A DNA stretch of 64,000 nucleotides. Source: Verrucomicrobiaceae bacterium UBA2429 (lineage in GTDB: Bacteria; Verrucomicrobiota; Verrucomicrobiia; Verrucomicrobiales; Verrucomicrobiaceae). The notes under the pieces are model-generated. The model did no database searches, was not told where the DNA came from, and saw nothing but the letters and a program-made list of their open reading frames with translations. Position 1 is the stretch's first letter, and every line of letters starts with the position of its first letter. Of this stretch, positions 41,448-50,807 are shown piece after piece. Where the stretch lies: contig DDQZ01000019.1 in the NCBI GenBank assembly GCA_002343505.1, positions 28,045-92,044 on the forward strand, in the 5' to 3' direction. Both the position numbers and the translations under genes were made by a program.

Positions 41448-42893
41448 ATGACCAACCGCCGCCGCTTCCTCGCCCAGTCCGCCGCCGCCTCCACCGGCGT
41501 TTTTTACATCGCCAAAACCTCCTGGGCGCAAAAAAGCCCGGGCGACACCCTGAATGTGGCCGTCGTCGGATTCGGAGGGCGGGGCGGCTCCCACATCAGC
41601 GGATACAAAAAGCTCGACAAGGAGGGCGTGCGGGTTGCCGCGCTTTGTGATGTGGACTCGAAGGTGCTCGACCGCGGCGTTGACGCCTTTGACAAGGAGG
41701 GCAAAAAAGTCGCGCGCCACACTGACATCCGCCGTCTGCTTGAGAACAAGGACATTGACGCCGTCAGCATCGCCACGCCAAACCACTGGCACGCGCTGGG
41801 CACCATCTGGGCCGTGCAGGCGGGCAAGGATGTGTATGTGGAAAAACCCGTCTCGCATTGCGTGTGGGAGGGCCGGCAGATGGTGAAGGCGGCGCGCAAA
41901 TACTCGCGCATCGTGCAGACCGGCACGCAGTCCCGCTCCAGCCGCAAGGGCATTTATGAGGCGGTGAAATGGGTGCGCGCGGGCAATCTTGGCAAGATCA
42001 ACGTCGTGCGCGGCCTCTGCTACAAACGGCGCGACAGCATCGGCAAGGCGGAGGGCGCGCAGCCCGTGCCGGAGACTGTGGACTACGACCTCTGGTGCGG
42101 CCCCGGCCCGCTGGCGGACCTCACGCGCAAGCGCCTGCACTATGACTGGCACTGGACCTGGGCCTACGGCAACGGCGACCTCGGCAACCAGGGCATCCAC
42201 CAGATGGACATCGCCCGCTGGTTTCTCGGTGAGATGGAGCTTTCGCCACTGGTGTGGAGCATCGGCGGACGGCTCGGCTACGAGGACGATGGCGAGACGG
42301 CGAACACGCAGTTCATTTACCACGGCTATGAAAAAGCCCCGCTCATTTTCGAAGTGCGCGGCCTGCCGCAGGCCGCCGGCGTGAAGGACATGGATAAATA
42401 CAAAGGCGCGGGAGTCGGTGTCATCGTCGAATGCGAAAAGGGGTATGTCGTCGTGCCCAGCTACAGCAAGGCCACGGCCTATGACCTGAAGGATCAGATG
42501 ATTCTGGAGTGGTCGGGATCGGAGGATCACTTCGCCAATTTCATCAACGCCTGCCGTAGCCGCCGGGTGGACGACCTTCATGCCGACATCCTGGAAGGGC
42601 ACCTCTCCAGCGCGCTCTGCCACACAGGCAACATCAGCCACCGGCTCGGAGCGAAGGAGAAGCCGGAGGCCATTCTGGAAAGAGTAAAGGATTACCGGAC
42701 CGGCACGGAGACCTTCGAGCGCATGAAGGAGCACTTGGCGAAGAACGGCGTGGACATCTCCAAAGACCTGCTCACGCTCGGCCCCGTGCTGGGGATGAAT
42801 CCGGAGACCGAGCGCTTCACCGGCAACGACGCGGCGGACGCCATGCTCAAGACCAACTACCGCGAGCCTTACGTCGTGCCGGAGATCGTCTGA
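41448..42893 (+). CDS. Tat-exported Gfo/Idh/MocA family oxidoreductase
   Basis: The 481-residue protein starts MTNRRRFLAQSAAASTGVFYIA, a twin-arginine signal. A Rossmann NAD(P) domain follows (LNVAVVGFGGRGGSHISGY; VAALCDVDSKV), then the Gfo/Idh/MocA motifs SIATPNHWHALGTIWAVQAGKDVYVEKPVSH and GNGDLGNQGIHQMDIARWFLG. Family members oxidise or reduce sugars and inositols with tightly bound NAD(P). Export in folded form with cofactor is common for this family in Planctomycetota and Verrucomicrobiota. It may act on glycans handled by the nearby secreted propeller protein. Confidence 0.9.
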   Translation: MTNRRRFLAQSAAASTGVFYIAKTSWAQKSPGDTLNVAVVGFGGRGGSHISGYKKLDKEGVRVAALCDVDSKVLDRGVDAFDKEGKKVARHTDIRRLLENKDIDAVSIATPNHWHALGTIWAVQAGKDVYVEKPVSHCVWEGRQMVKAARKYSRIVQTGTQSRSSRKGIYEAVKWVRAGNLGKINVVRGLCYKRRDSIGKAEGAQPVPETVDYDLWCGPGPLADLTRKRLHYDWHWTWAYGNGDLGNQGIHQMDIARWFLGEMELSPLVWSIGGRLGYEDDGETANTQFIYHGYEKAPLIFEVRGLPQAAGVKDMDKYKGAGVGVIVECEKGYVVVPSYSKATAYDLKDQMILEWSGSEDHFANFINACRSRRVDDLHADILEGHLSSALCHTGNISHRLGAKEKPEAILERVKDYRTGTETFERMKEHLAKNGVDISKDLLTLGPVLGMNPETERFTGNDAADAMLKTNYREPYVVPEIV

Positions 42894-42897
42894 ACGC

Positions 42898-44019
42898 TCA
42901 CTTCTTCAAAGCCTCGTCGAGCAGCACCTCGAGCGCCCAGCGGCGCAGCCACGCATCGTCGGGAGCGGGGTTTTGTCCGGGAGGCTGCGCGGATGGACGC
43001 GAGCGTCCCTCCACTGGCGGACCCGTCACGGCGATGATCCAGCCGCCATCCGGGGTGGCTGCCGCGCCGGGGTCCGCTCCGCTGACGCCCGGTGACTCGA
43101 TCAGCCGCCACTCCTGTCCGTCGCTGCTCACGGCCATGAAAATGCCGCCGCGTGGAGATCCTCCGTCCGCGCGCGGATCGCCGCCGCCGTCGCTGGTGCC
43201 GAAAAAGGTGATCGTCGCGCCATTGGACTGAGCATTGCCCAGCCAGCGCAGCCTGCCCGGCAGCGACACATCCTCCGCACGGGTGAAGTTCAGCCCGTCC
43301 GTGCTCGTGGCGTGGAAGCCGGCTCCCTGTCTCGGTCGCTCCTCGCCGCCATTTTCAGGGCGCCCGCCATTGTCCGGCGCGTAAAGGTGGAACACGCCCT
43401 GGTGCAGCACCACCGCGCAGTCAATGACGGGCCGGTTTTCGATCTCAAAGCGCGCGCCTTCCTCGTAGCGGTAGTTCACGCCATCCTCGGAGATGGCGGA
43501 GTGGATGCGCGGGCGGTTTTCCGAAAAGACCCGCCCGGTCATTCCGGTGAAGTAAAGCCGCACGCGCCCGTCAGGCAGCGTGACCAGCGTGGGATCAAAC
43601 GGGAAGCGCATCCCCTCCGGCAGCCCTTCGACTTGCATGACCCGCGCGGGTGTCCACGAGAGGCCCTCGTCGGAGGAAAAATGCACCGCGATCTTGTCAA
43701 AGTTCCCCGGGTCATTCTTCGGGAAGTGCTGGTGCGCCGCGAGCAGGCGGCCATCACGCAGCCTTGTGAGGGTGGGCACGCCCGCGCGCTCGAAGACGGC
43801 GACTTGCGGCGCGCCGCCATCCTTGCCGAGTTGATGCACCAGCACATCATTCTCCCAGGGGCCGCGCTGCTGCCGGCCGGGGCGTTCCGGCTGGCCGGGC
43901 TGCCTGTTTGGCATGGGAAGCAGGGGGTCGAACAAGACATCCAGGGCACTTTGAGCCGGAGCGCTCAGGGCGGCGGCGGAGCACAGGCAGAGCAGGCGGA
44001 GACTGGCGCGGGTGTTCAT
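42898..44019 (-). CDS. Secreted glycosidase/sialidase-like beta-propeller protein
   Basis: The 373-residue protein has a signal peptide (MNTRASLRLLCLCSAAALSAPAQS) and an Arg/Pro/Gly-rich linker. It then shows a five-bladed propeller pattern with VPTLTRLRDGRLLAAHQHF, AVHFSSDEGLSW (Asp-box), FDPTLVTLPDGRVRLYFTG, SAISEDGVNYRYEEG, DCAVVLHQGVFHLYAPD and MAVSSDGQEWRLIESP. This resembles GH43/GH32-like and sialidase-type propellers, with Asp residues at blade starts. It probably acts on glycans in the periplasm or outside. An upstream in-frame ATG (44049) is possible. It converges on the Gfo/Idh/MocA gene with 4 nt between stops. Confidence 0.75.
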   Translation of the reverse strand: MNTRASLRLLCLCSAAALSAPAQSALDVLFDPLLPMPNRQPGQPERPGRQQRGPWENDVLVHQLGKDGGAPQVAVFERAGVPTLTRLRDGRLLAAHQHFPKNDPGNFDKIAVHFSSDEGLSWTPARVMQVEGLPEGMRFPFDPTLVTLPDGRVRLYFTGMTGRVFSENRPRIHSAISEDGVNYRYEEGARFEIENRPVIDCAVVLHQGVFHLYAPDNGGRPENGGEERPRQGAGFHATSTDGLNFTRAEDVSLPGRLRWLGNAQSNGATITFFGTSDGGGDPRADGGSPRGGIFMAVSSDGQEWRLIESPGVSGADPGAAATPDGGWIIAVTGPPVEGRSRPSAQPPGQNPAPDDAWLRRWALEVLLDEALKK

Positions 44020-44217
44020 GGCGGGAGGCGCGGGTTGGAAGGGAGGCATGACGCCGCTCCCTCGGCTTAACGCCGCCGGAGAGGGTTTGCGTGTGTGCCG
44101 CGTCTATTTTTTCAAGGATGCCCGGCCCGTGCCGCCACAAACTGGAAGACTTTGCGCTCCCTGCAAAACTTGCCTCTTGGAGATCGGCGGCGTTGTGCGT
44201 AGTTGCGCGCGCCCCCC

Positions 44218-45423
44218 ATGCAACCCGCCGCAGCGGCCAGCCAGACCGGCCGCCTACCCCTGGTCTCTCTTTTCTTTTTCACCGCCATGCCCCTGGGCAT
44301 GTGGAATGTGCCGCTGGCCAACGTCTTCGCCGCGCACGGGCGGGCGCACCTTGTGCCTTATGTGCTGGCCACATCGGCGGTGGCGGCCTTCATTTCGCCT
44401 CTGTTCGTCGGCGCGCTGGCGGATCAAAGACTTTCTCCCACCACTCTGCTGCGCTGGCTGTGCCTGGGGACGGGCGCGGGCCTCGCGCTCATCTGCACCG
44501 CCCTGGCGCGCGGCATGAACGACGGCATGATCCTGCTCTGCGCGCAGGCGCTGTCACTGGTCTCCGCGCCGCTCTGGGGGGTGACCACGAGCATCGTGCT
44601 TGCGCAGTTGAGGGAGCCAAAGCGCGAGTTCGGCCCCATCCGCGCCTGCGCCACCTTTGGCTGGATGGGCGGCTGCTGGGTGGTGAGTTTTGTGCTCAAG
44701 GCGGACAACTCGCTCGTGGCGGGGTATTCGGCTGCGGCGTTGTGGCTGGGGGTGGCGGCCTTGACGTGGACACTGCCGAAGACAGCGCCCGCGGATGTCC
44801 AGGCTGGCAGGAACTGGCGCCAGGTGCTCGGCCTCGACGCGCTGGACCTGCTGAAAAACCGCGACCACCGCGTGGTCTTCATCACCGCCGCGCTTTACAG
44901 CATCCCGCTGGCGGCGTTTTACCCCTACACGGCGCGGCAGCTCCATGACCTGGAGGTGGAGAGCGTCTCGGCGGTGCTCTCCCTGGCTCAGACGACGGAG
45001 ATCCTGACCATGCTGCTGCTGGCGAAGGTGCTGGCGCGCGCGCGGCTCAAGTGGGTGTTTCTCGGCGGCATCGCCATCTGCGTGGGCCGCTATGCCTTGA
45101 ACGCGCTCGACACGCGGGGCTGGGTCATGGCGGGCACCACGCTGCACGGATTCGCCTTCACGCTCTACTTCATCACCGCGCAGATTTACCTGGAGGAGCG
45201 CATTGACCCGAAATGGCGTGTGCGCGCCCAGGCGCTGCTGACCCTGCTCATGGGCGGAGTGGGGAATCTGCTCGGCTACCTCGGCGGCGGCTGGTGGCAC
45301 GGTTTATGTGTCAAAGACGGCGTCACCGACTGGCAGCGCTTCTGGCTTGGCGAGACGGCGCTCACAGCAGCCGTGTGCGTCTTCTTCGCGCTGGCGTATC
45401 GCGGCAGGGGCGCGCGGGTATGA
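44218..45423 (+). CDS. MFS transporter, nucleoside:H+ symporter-like
   Basis: The 401-residue protein has about twelve membrane helices. The N-terminal part (LPLVSLFFFTAMPLGMWNVPLANVFAAHG; WGVTTSIVLAQL; FGPIRACATFGWMGG) resembles the NHS/NupG and LacY-related branch, in which F-G-x-x-R-x-x-x-x-x-G-W is characteristic. Substrates are often nucleosides or sugars. ATG 44218 follows a possible TTG at 44203. It ends in a shared terminator with the convergent 2-oxoacid oxidoreductase gene. Confidence 0.8.
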   Translation: MQPAAAASQTGRLPLVSLFFFTAMPLGMWNVPLANVFAAHGRAHLVPYVLATSAVAAFISPLFVGALADQRLSPTTLLRWLCLGTGAGLALICTALARGMNDGMILLCAQALSLVSAPLWGVTTSIVLAQLREPKREFGPIRACATFGWMGGCWVVSFVLKADNSLVAGYSAAALWLGVAALTWTLPKTAPADVQAGRNWRQVLGLDALDLLKNRDHRVVFITAALYSIPLAAFYPYTARQLHDLEVESVSAVLSLAQTTEILTMLLLAKVLARARLKWVFLGGIAICVGRYALNALDTRGWVMAGTTLHGFAFTLYFITAQIYLEERIDPKWRVRAQALLTLLMGGVGNLLGYLGGGWWHGLCVKDGVTDWQRFWLGETALTAAVCVFFALAYRGRGARV

Positions 45424-45464
45424 AAAAACCCGAAGCCGGCTGAAGGTCCGGACTTCGGGGTTTT
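45423..45464. terminator. Bidirectional terminator between convergent genes
   Basis: AAAAAACCCGAAG (45423-45435) pairs with CTTCGGGGTTTT (45453-45464), with an inner CCGG/CCGG extension. A and T runs on either side make it usable in both directions for the MFS gene (plus) and the oxidoreductase gene (minus). Confidence 0.88.
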
Positions 45465-45475
45465 CCAGGCGGCAA

Positions 45476-47257
45476 TCAACTAGCGAGCACTTTCTCCACG
45501 CCGGTGACGATCTCGCGGATGCGGAAGTTGAGGCCGTCGGTCTTGCAGAGGGACTGGACTTTCGGGTCGGCGAGCTTGGCGCGCAGCAGCATGGCGAGCT
45601 GGCCGTAGCCATAAACGCCGACGTCGTTGAGCTCGACGACGACGACATTTTTGAATTTGGCGAAGATGCCGTCGAGCCGCGCGGGCATGGGGTGCAGGTG
45701 GCGCAGGTTGATGGCGCCGACCTTGTGGCCCTCATCGCGCAGGCGGTTCACGCTTTCCTTGATGGGGCCGTAGCTGCTGCCCCAGCCGACGAGGAGGACA
45801 TCGCCCTCCTGCTCTCCGTAGATCTCCGGCAGCGGCAGTTTTTCGGCGAGTTCGACGAGCTTGTTGCGGCGCTTGTCGGTCATCTTCTGGTGCATCTTCG
45901 GATTGCCGCTGGGGTGGCCCCATTCGTCGTGCTCCAGGCCGGTGACGTGCGGGTAGCGTCCGCCGAGCATCTTCGAGCCGGGAGGCGCGTGGCGGGTGAT
46001 CTTGTCGAGCGGGTAGGGTTTGAAATCCTCGGGCCGGTCGGAGAGGTCGAGCACAGGATCCACCCAGAGTTTGTCCAGATCGGGTTCGGTGAAGGCCTCG
46101 ATGCGGCTGCTGAGCGCCTGGTCGCTGAGAATGATGACAGGGCAGGAGTATTCGCGGGCGAGCTTGCCGGCCTCCAGCGCGATGTAGAAGCAGTCCTCCA
46201 CGTCGTGCGGGGCGAGCACGATGCGCGGGCAGTCGCCGTGGCTGCCGTAAATGGCCTGGAGCAGGTCGGACTGCTCGACGCTGGTGGGCAGGCCGGTGGA
46301 GGGGCCGCCGCGCTGGACATTGATGACGATGAGCGGCAGCTCGGCCATGCTGGCGTAGCTGAGCGCCTCCATCTTCAGGCTGAGGCCGGGGCCGGCGCTG
46401 CCGGTGACGGCGAGGTGGCCGGCGAAGGCCGCGCCGATGGTCATGGACACGGCGGAAAGCTCGTCCTCTGCCTGCACATAGATGCCGCCGTATTTCGGCA
46501 GCTCGGCGCGGAGCTGCTCCATGATGGGGGACCAGGGTGTGATGGGGTAGGCCGCGCCGTAGCGGACGCCGGCGCAGATGAGGCCCATGGTCATCAAGGT
46601 GTTGCCGTCCGTGCTGAGGCGGTGCTCGTCCTTGTGCTCGCCCTCGTCGAAATGGAAGCTGCCGATGTCACCCACCGGGTAGGCATAACCTGCGTCGAAG
46701 GCGAGCATGGCGTTGCGCAGCACGCTCTCGTCCTTTTTGCCGAACTGGCGGGCGATGATGCCGGAGAGCTTCTCGCGGTCGAGCTGGAAGACGGCGGTGA
46801 GCAGGCCGAGCACGAACATGTTTTTGCCGCGGTCGCGCGCGCTGCCGCCGATGGCCTCGATGGTGGCGGCGTTGATGGGGATGCCTATGTGGTGGATGCC
46901 GCGCTCGCTTTTCACCTCGGCCACCTCGCCGGAGTCATAAATGCAGATGCCGCCGTCGCGCAGGGCGTGCAGGTGGTCGTTGTAACTGTGCTGGTAAAAG
47001 GCCACGAGCACATCGCTTTCATCACCGGGGTGCAGCACCTCGCCGGAGCCGAGGTGGAGTTGGAAGATGGAGGGGCCGCCGGAGATGGTGGAGGGGATGG
47101 TCATGTAGGTCATGACATCCTTGGCCGTGCGCCCGGCGAGTCGCGCGAGGAAGCCGCCGATGGATTGAATGCCGTCCTGGGAGTTGCCGGCCAGGCGGAT
47201 GACCGCGTTGCGAAGCGTCTGCGTGGAGGACGCTGTGGGGGTTGGGGTGGTTGACAT
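45476..47257 (-). CDS. korA: 2-oxoacid:acceptor (ferredoxin) oxidoreductase, fused gamma-alpha subunit
   Basis: The 593-residue protein has an N-terminal gamma domain (about 15-185: VIRLAGNSQDGIQSIGGFLARLAG ... TIPSTISGGPSIFQLHLG). The alpha pyrimidine-binding domain follows (from about 220: LMTMGLICAGVRYGAAYPITPWSPIMEQL, AVTGSAGPGLSLKMEALSYASMAELPLIVINVQRGGPSTGLPT) with a C-terminal domain II. It matches the KorA/OorA type that oxidises 2-oxoglutarate or pyruvate to acyl-CoA with ferredoxin and TPP. The TPP-binding beta subunit (korB) is normally adjacent but is not found on either side: a terminator follows directly and thuA lies upstream. The specific substrate is inferred from overall resemblance. 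Confidence 0.85.
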   Translation of the reverse strand: MSTTPTPTASSTQTLRNAVIRLAGNSQDGIQSIGGFLARLAGRTAKDVMTYMTIPSTISGGPSIFQLHLGSGEVLHPGDESDVLVAFYQHSYNDHLHALRDGGICIYDSGEVAEVKSERGIHHIGIPINAATIEAIGGSARDRGKNMFVLGLLTAVFQLDREKLSGIIARQFGKKDESVLRNAMLAFDAGYAYPVGDIGSFHFDEGEHKDEHRLSTDGNTLMTMGLICAGVRYGAAYPITPWSPIMEQLRAELPKYGGIYVQAEDELSAVSMTIGAAFAGHLAVTGSAGPGLSLKMEALSYASMAELPLIVINVQRGGPSTGLPTSVEQSDLLQAIYGSHGDCPRIVLAPHDVEDCFYIALEAGKLAREYSCPVIILSDQALSSRIEAFTEPDLDKLWVDPVLDLSDRPEDFKPYPLDKITRHAPPGSKMLGGRYPHVTGLEHDEWGHPSGNPKMHQKMTDKRRNKLVELAEKLPLPEIYGEQEGDVLLVGWGSSYGPIKESVNRLRDEGHKVGAINLRHLHPMPARLDGIFAKFKNVVVVELNDVGVYGYGQLAMLLRAKLADPKVQSLCKTDGLNFRIREIVTGVEKVLAS

Positions 47258-47357
47258 GGAAAAGTTCGAGGCCGGAGAAAACGCCGGGTTGGGCGCGCTT
47301 TTTCCTCGGCTGCGTAGTAGGCGGGCGGCGGCGGCGGTCAAAAGGGAAGTTCGAATT

Positions 47358-48278
47358 TCACTTCTTCGGCTCTGGCGGCACCTGCTTCGGGTGGCCTTCG
47401 AGGAGCACCGGGGAGGTTTTGTCAGCCGTGGGAAAGTCGGCTGGCACGGCGGCGGTGAGCTTCACATCCCCGGTGGCGGCCCACTCGGCGCCTCGCTGGA
47501 GCGTGAGGTAAAAGCCGCGGCAGAGCATGGAGTAGTCCGCATGGCCCAGCGTGGTGTGGAAGACGCGGCCCTTGCCGTGCTGGATGACCATGAGGCTCGG
47601 CTCCAGCTCGGCGGTGAGGTCGGACTTGGCGGCGGCGAGGATTTCCACATTCTCCGCAGGGCCGCGCAGGCGGCTGTAGAGTTCGTCCCTGGTGTGCAGC
47701 CAGCGCTTCGGCAGGCCGCGTGTGACGGGGTGGTCCGCGTTCACCACCTCGACCACGAACTCATGCTGCGGCCCGTGCGCGCCGCCTTTGCCGGGGGAGA
47801 CATCGCGGAAAAGCTTGCCGTCCTTCACATAAAGCCAGGGGCCGGAGTTTTCATCGCGCCCGCCCCAGCCGCCCACGCCGATCATGCGGTTGTACTCCTG
47901 CCATTCGGGAAAGGAATTGTTCGCCGCATGGACCGCCACAAAGCCGCCGCCGGCCAGCACATAGGCGTCAAGGGCGGTGCGGACTTTTTCCGGCCAGAGC
48001 TCGCCATTGTAATTGCTGACCACCACGGCGTAGTCGGTGAACTTCGGGTTCCACGCCTGCCACGCGGCGGCGTCCGCGCCCTTCGGCGGAGTGGTGGAGA
48101 CCTCGACGATGAAGGCGCCGCTGCTCTCCAGCGCGTGCTTGAGCACGGGCGTGGTGATGTCCCACTTGTGGTTGTTTTGCCCGTCAATGACGAGCACCCT
48201 CATCCGGCTCTCCGTGGAGGCCGGGGCGAAGGTCAGTAATACGGCAAGGGCGAGGAGGGAGGGCAGGAGTCGGCTCAT
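47358..48278 (-). CDS. Secreted ThuA domain protein
   Basis: The 306-residue protein has a signal peptide (MSRLLPSLLALAVLLTFAPA). A ThuA-like class-I amidotransferase fold follows: RVLVIDGQNNHKWDITTPVLKHALE, YAVVVSNYNGELWPEKVRTALDAYVLAGGGFVAVHAANN, HEFVVEVVNADHPVTRGLPKRW, ELYSRLRGP, HGKGRVFHTTLGH. ThuA domains occur in trehalose and other sugar-utilisation loci and are abundant as secreted proteins in Planctomycetota and Verrucomicrobiota. Their reaction is not settled. It lies 100 nt upstream of korA on the same strand. Confidence 0.87.
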   Translation of the reverse strand: MSRLLPSLLALAVLLTFAPASTESRMRVLVIDGQNNHKWDITTPVLKHALESSGAFIVEVSTTPPKGADAAAWQAWNPKFTDYAVVVSNYNGELWPEKVRTALDAYVLAGGGFVAVHAANNSFPEWQEYNRMIGVGGWGGRDENSGPWLYVKDGKLFRDVSPGKGGAHGPQHEFVVEVVNADHPVTRGLPKRWLHTRDELYSRLRGPAENVEILAAAKSDLTAELEPSLMVIQHGKGRVFHTTLGHADYSMLCRGFYLTLQRGAEWAATGDVKLTAAVPADFPTADKTSPVLLEGHPKQVPPEPKK

Positions 48279-48332
48279 GGGCGCATCGTGAAGACTCCAA
48301 CCCCGCGCCGCAAGGGGAAAGGAGCGCCGTTT

Positions 48333-49238
48333 TCATCCCCACAATTTTCCGCCGGCCTGCCACTCAGTGACGAGCGTGCGGAAGGCATTGGCCGCCGGCA
48401 AATCCTCCGCCGGGTTCCATGCCAGCACGAGCGGCACGCTGCGCTCCGGGGTCAGCGCCACAAAACGCAGCCCCGCCGGCATGGACGCCGCCGCCACACT
48501 GTCCGTGACGATGCCCGCGCCGAAGCCCGCCTGGACATAGCTGAGCACCGTGCCCATCAGGCTCGGGCTGTGCGCGATGTGTGGCGTGAAACCCGCCAGC
48601 CGGCACGCGGCCAGGATTTCATCATGCAGGCCCACGCCTTCCCTCCGCGCCAGCACGATCAGCGGTTCCGCGGCCAGCGACTCCCACGACGCGGATTTTT
48701 TCACCGCCAGCGGGTGCCCCTTCGGAACCGCCACGCCCAGCGGCTCCTGGCGCAGCGGCATGGTGGCCAGCACGCGCTCCCCCTGGCCGGGCACGGGGCG
48801 CGTCAAGGCCACGGACAGCCTGCCTTTGGCCACCATCTCCCACACCCGCTCCGGCGTGCGCTCCTCCAGATGAACCGACACATTTGGGAAACGCCGCCGG
48901 AACTCGGCCAGCAGCCGGCCCAGGAAACACTGCGTCGGCGGGCCGATGTAGCCCAGGCGCAGCTCTCCCTCCTCCCCGCGCGCCGCGCGCCGCACCCGGC
49001 GCATGGACTCCTCCATCCGCTCCAGGATCACCGCCGCCTCGTGCAGCAGCACCTCCCCCGCCGAGGTCAGCGAGAGCGTCCGCCTCCCGCGCTCGATGAG
49101 CCGCGCGCCCAGCTCGTGCTCGATCTCCTGCACCGCGCGCGAGAGCGCCGGCTGCGCGATGCGCAGGCGCTTCGACGCGCGCGAGAAATTCATCTCCTCG
49201 GCCACCGCCTGGAAGTAACGCAGATGTCGCAGGTCCAT
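48333..49238 (-). CDS. LysR-family transcriptional regulator
   Basis: The 301-residue protein begins MDLRHLRYFQAVAEEMNFSRASKRLRIAQPALSRAVQEIE, a canonical LysR winged helix-turn-helix (residues 1-60). A linker helix and a periplasmic-binding-like effector domain follow (LRLGYIGPPTQ..., VALTRPVPGQGERVLATMPL, PLAVKKSASWESLAAEPLIVL). It resembles regulators of aromatic-acid catabolism. The target is unknown. LysR proteins often control a divergent neighbour, but here both neighbours lie on the same strand. The start at 49238 follows the family. The open frame continues to 49334. Confidence 0.92.
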   Translation of the reverse strand: MDLRHLRYFQAVAEEMNFSRASKRLRIAQPALSRAVQEIEHELGARLIERGRRTLSLTSAGEVLLHEAAVILERMEESMRRVRRAARGEEGELRLGYIGPPTQCFLGRLLAEFRRRFPNVSVHLEERTPERVWEMVAKGRLSVALTRPVPGQGERVLATMPLRQEPLGVAVPKGHPLAVKKSASWESLAAEPLIVLARREGVGLHDEILAACRLAGFTPHIAHSPSLMGTVLSYVQAGFGAGIVTDSVAAASMPAGLRFVALTPERSVPLVLAWNPAEDLPAANAFRTLVTEWQAGGKLWG

Positions 49239-49352
49239 GCCCGCCTTGTACACGCCGGGACCGCGCCCGGCAAGCCGCACGTCACTCCTCCGGCCAGTCT
49301 TGGTCCCGCGCTCAATTCCCGCTTCCTGGCGCATCCCCCCTGACGGCCCGGC

Positions 49353-49694
49353 TTATTGCGGCTTGAAAATGAAATAGACCGCGCCCATCAGGCACAGTCC
49401 CGCCCAGAGGTAATTCCAGGTCAGCGGCGTCCTCATGTAATAAACCGCGAAGGGCACGAAGACCGTCAGCGTGATGACTTCCTGCAAAATTTTCAACTGC
49501 GGCAGTGTGAAGACCGCGTGTCCGATGCGGTTCGCCGGGACCTGGAAGCAGTACTCGAAAAACGCGATCCCCCAGCTCAGCGCGATGGCCAGCATCAGAG
49601 GTTTCGAGCGCAGGTCGCGCAGATGCGCGTACCAGGCGAAGGTCATGAAAACATTTGAAAGAAGCAGGAGCAGGATCGTCTTGGCGGGGATCAT
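49353..49694 (-). CDS. DUF486 / DMT-type small membrane protein
   Basis: The 113-residue protein has four predicted membrane helices. It contains SNVFMTFAWYAHL, SWGIAFFEYCFQVPANRIG and FTLPQLKILQEVITLTVFVPFAVYYMRTPLTWNYLWAGLCLMGAVYFIF, the features of the DUF486 family, relatives of half-size drug/metabolite transporters. Substrate and function are not known. The ATG at 49694 was chosen. The frame is open further up without similarity. Confidence 0.87.
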   Translation of the reverse strand: MIPAKTILLLLLSNVFMTFAWYAHLRDLRSKPLMLAIALSWGIAFFEYCFQVPANRIGHAVFTLPQLKILQEVITLTVFVPFAVYYMRTPLTWNYLWAGLCLMGAVYFIFKPQ

Positions 49695-49940
49695 GGGCGC
49701 GGGGATGGCGCGGAGGATGCCCCGGCGCGCGCAAAACGCCAGCGGAAGCCCGCGCTCCCCCTGGATGTGCCATGCCGCCTTTGCGGACGGCGCATCCTGG
49801 CGCACTCAAGAGACTGCATCCTGAATTTTTTGGCGGGAATAGCGTGGACAGCGCGCGTTTGTTTCCAGCATCATCCCGTCATGCGCTGCGGCTTTGTCAT
49901 TCGGTCTTCAGCGGATGACCCGCCTCGCGATTGATAGAAA

Positions 49941-50807
49941 ATGATCACCCCGCCTTGCTCCACCATGAATCCGCCCGTCCAGCAACGCCCCGGCCTGGGC
50001 ATCATTGGCATGGGCTTGATGGGCGGCGCCCTGATGAGGATGACCGGCGCGGCACGCGGCTGGGACATTGATCCCGCGCGCTGTGTCCATGCGGATTCGG
50101 CGGCGGAGGTTTTCGCGAACTGCGCCGTGGTCATGCTTTGCCTGCCCGATTCGCACATCGCCAGCGCCGTGCTTGCCGCTGCGGAGACGCGTCCCGGCCA
50201 GATCATTGTGGACACCACCACGGGTGATCCCGGCGTGATGGCCGCCCTGGGCGCGGCGCTCGCGGAAAAAGGCTGCCATTATCTCGATGCCACCATCTCG
50301 GGCAGCAGCGTCCAGCTTTTGCGGCGCGACGTGCTGGTGATGGCCGGCGGGGACGCGGATGTGGTGGAGAGATGCCGGGAAATTTTCGACACGTTCGCGA
50401 GCGAGGTGATCCACGCCGGACCCTGCGGCGCGGGCGCGCGGATGAAGCTCGTCACCAACCTCGTGCTCGGCCTCAACCGCGCCGCGCTGGCCGAGGGGCT
50501 GGCCTTTGCCGAAGCCTTGGGCGTGGAGCCCGAATCCGCCCTGCGGGCAATGCGCGCGGGCAACGCCTACTCCCGCGCCATGGACGTGAAGGGGGAGAAA
50601 ATGATCCGGCGCGACTACACGCCCCAGGCCCGCCTCTCGCAGCATTTGAAGGATTTGCGTCTCATGCAGAACTGCGCCGGGGAGCGCGGCATGGACCTGC
50701 CGCTGGCGCGGACGCATCGCGCCCTGCTTGAAAAAGCGGAGGGCATGGGCCTGGGAAGTCTCGACAACAGCGCCATCCTCGAAGTCCTGCGCCTTCACCG
50801 CGAATGA
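49941..50807 (+). CDS. 3-hydroxyisobutyrate dehydrogenase-like NAD(P)-dependent oxidoreductase
   Basis: The 288-residue protein has a Rossmann fingerprint GLGIIGMGLMGGAL (residues 18-31), then VVMLCLPDS, IIVDTTTGDPG (substrate-binding DTTT), LDATISGSS, and the catalytic Lys in GAGARMKLVTNLVLGLNRAALAEGLAFAEALG. Family members oxidise beta-hydroxy acids or reduce semialdehydes. The N-terminal Rossmann part is about 15 residues shorter than usual between the first glycine motif and DxD. Its TGA overlaps the ATG of the following MFS gene (ATGA, 50804-50807), so the enzyme and transporter probably act on the same carboxylic acid. An alternative ATG lies at 49965. Confidence 0.87.
   Translation: MITPPCSTMNPPVQQRPGLGIIGMGLMGGALMRMTGAARGWDIDPARCVHADSAAEVFANCAVVMLCLPDSHIASAVLAAAETRPGQIIVDTTTGDPGVMAALGAALAEKGCHYLDATISGSSVQLLRRDVLVMAGGDADVVERCREIFDTFASEVIHAGPCGAGARMKLVTNLVLGLNRAALAEGLAFAEALGVEPESALRAMRAGNAYSRAMDVKGEKMIRRDYTPQARLSQHLKDLRLMQNCAGERGMDLPLARTHRALLEKAEGMGLGSLDNSAILEVLRLHRE

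Noticed and set aside
47345..47365. Single GTTCGAATTTCACTTC stretch between thuA and korA considered as a fourth TTCGAA element
   Set aside because: Only one short arm-like unit is present and there is no inverted partner.
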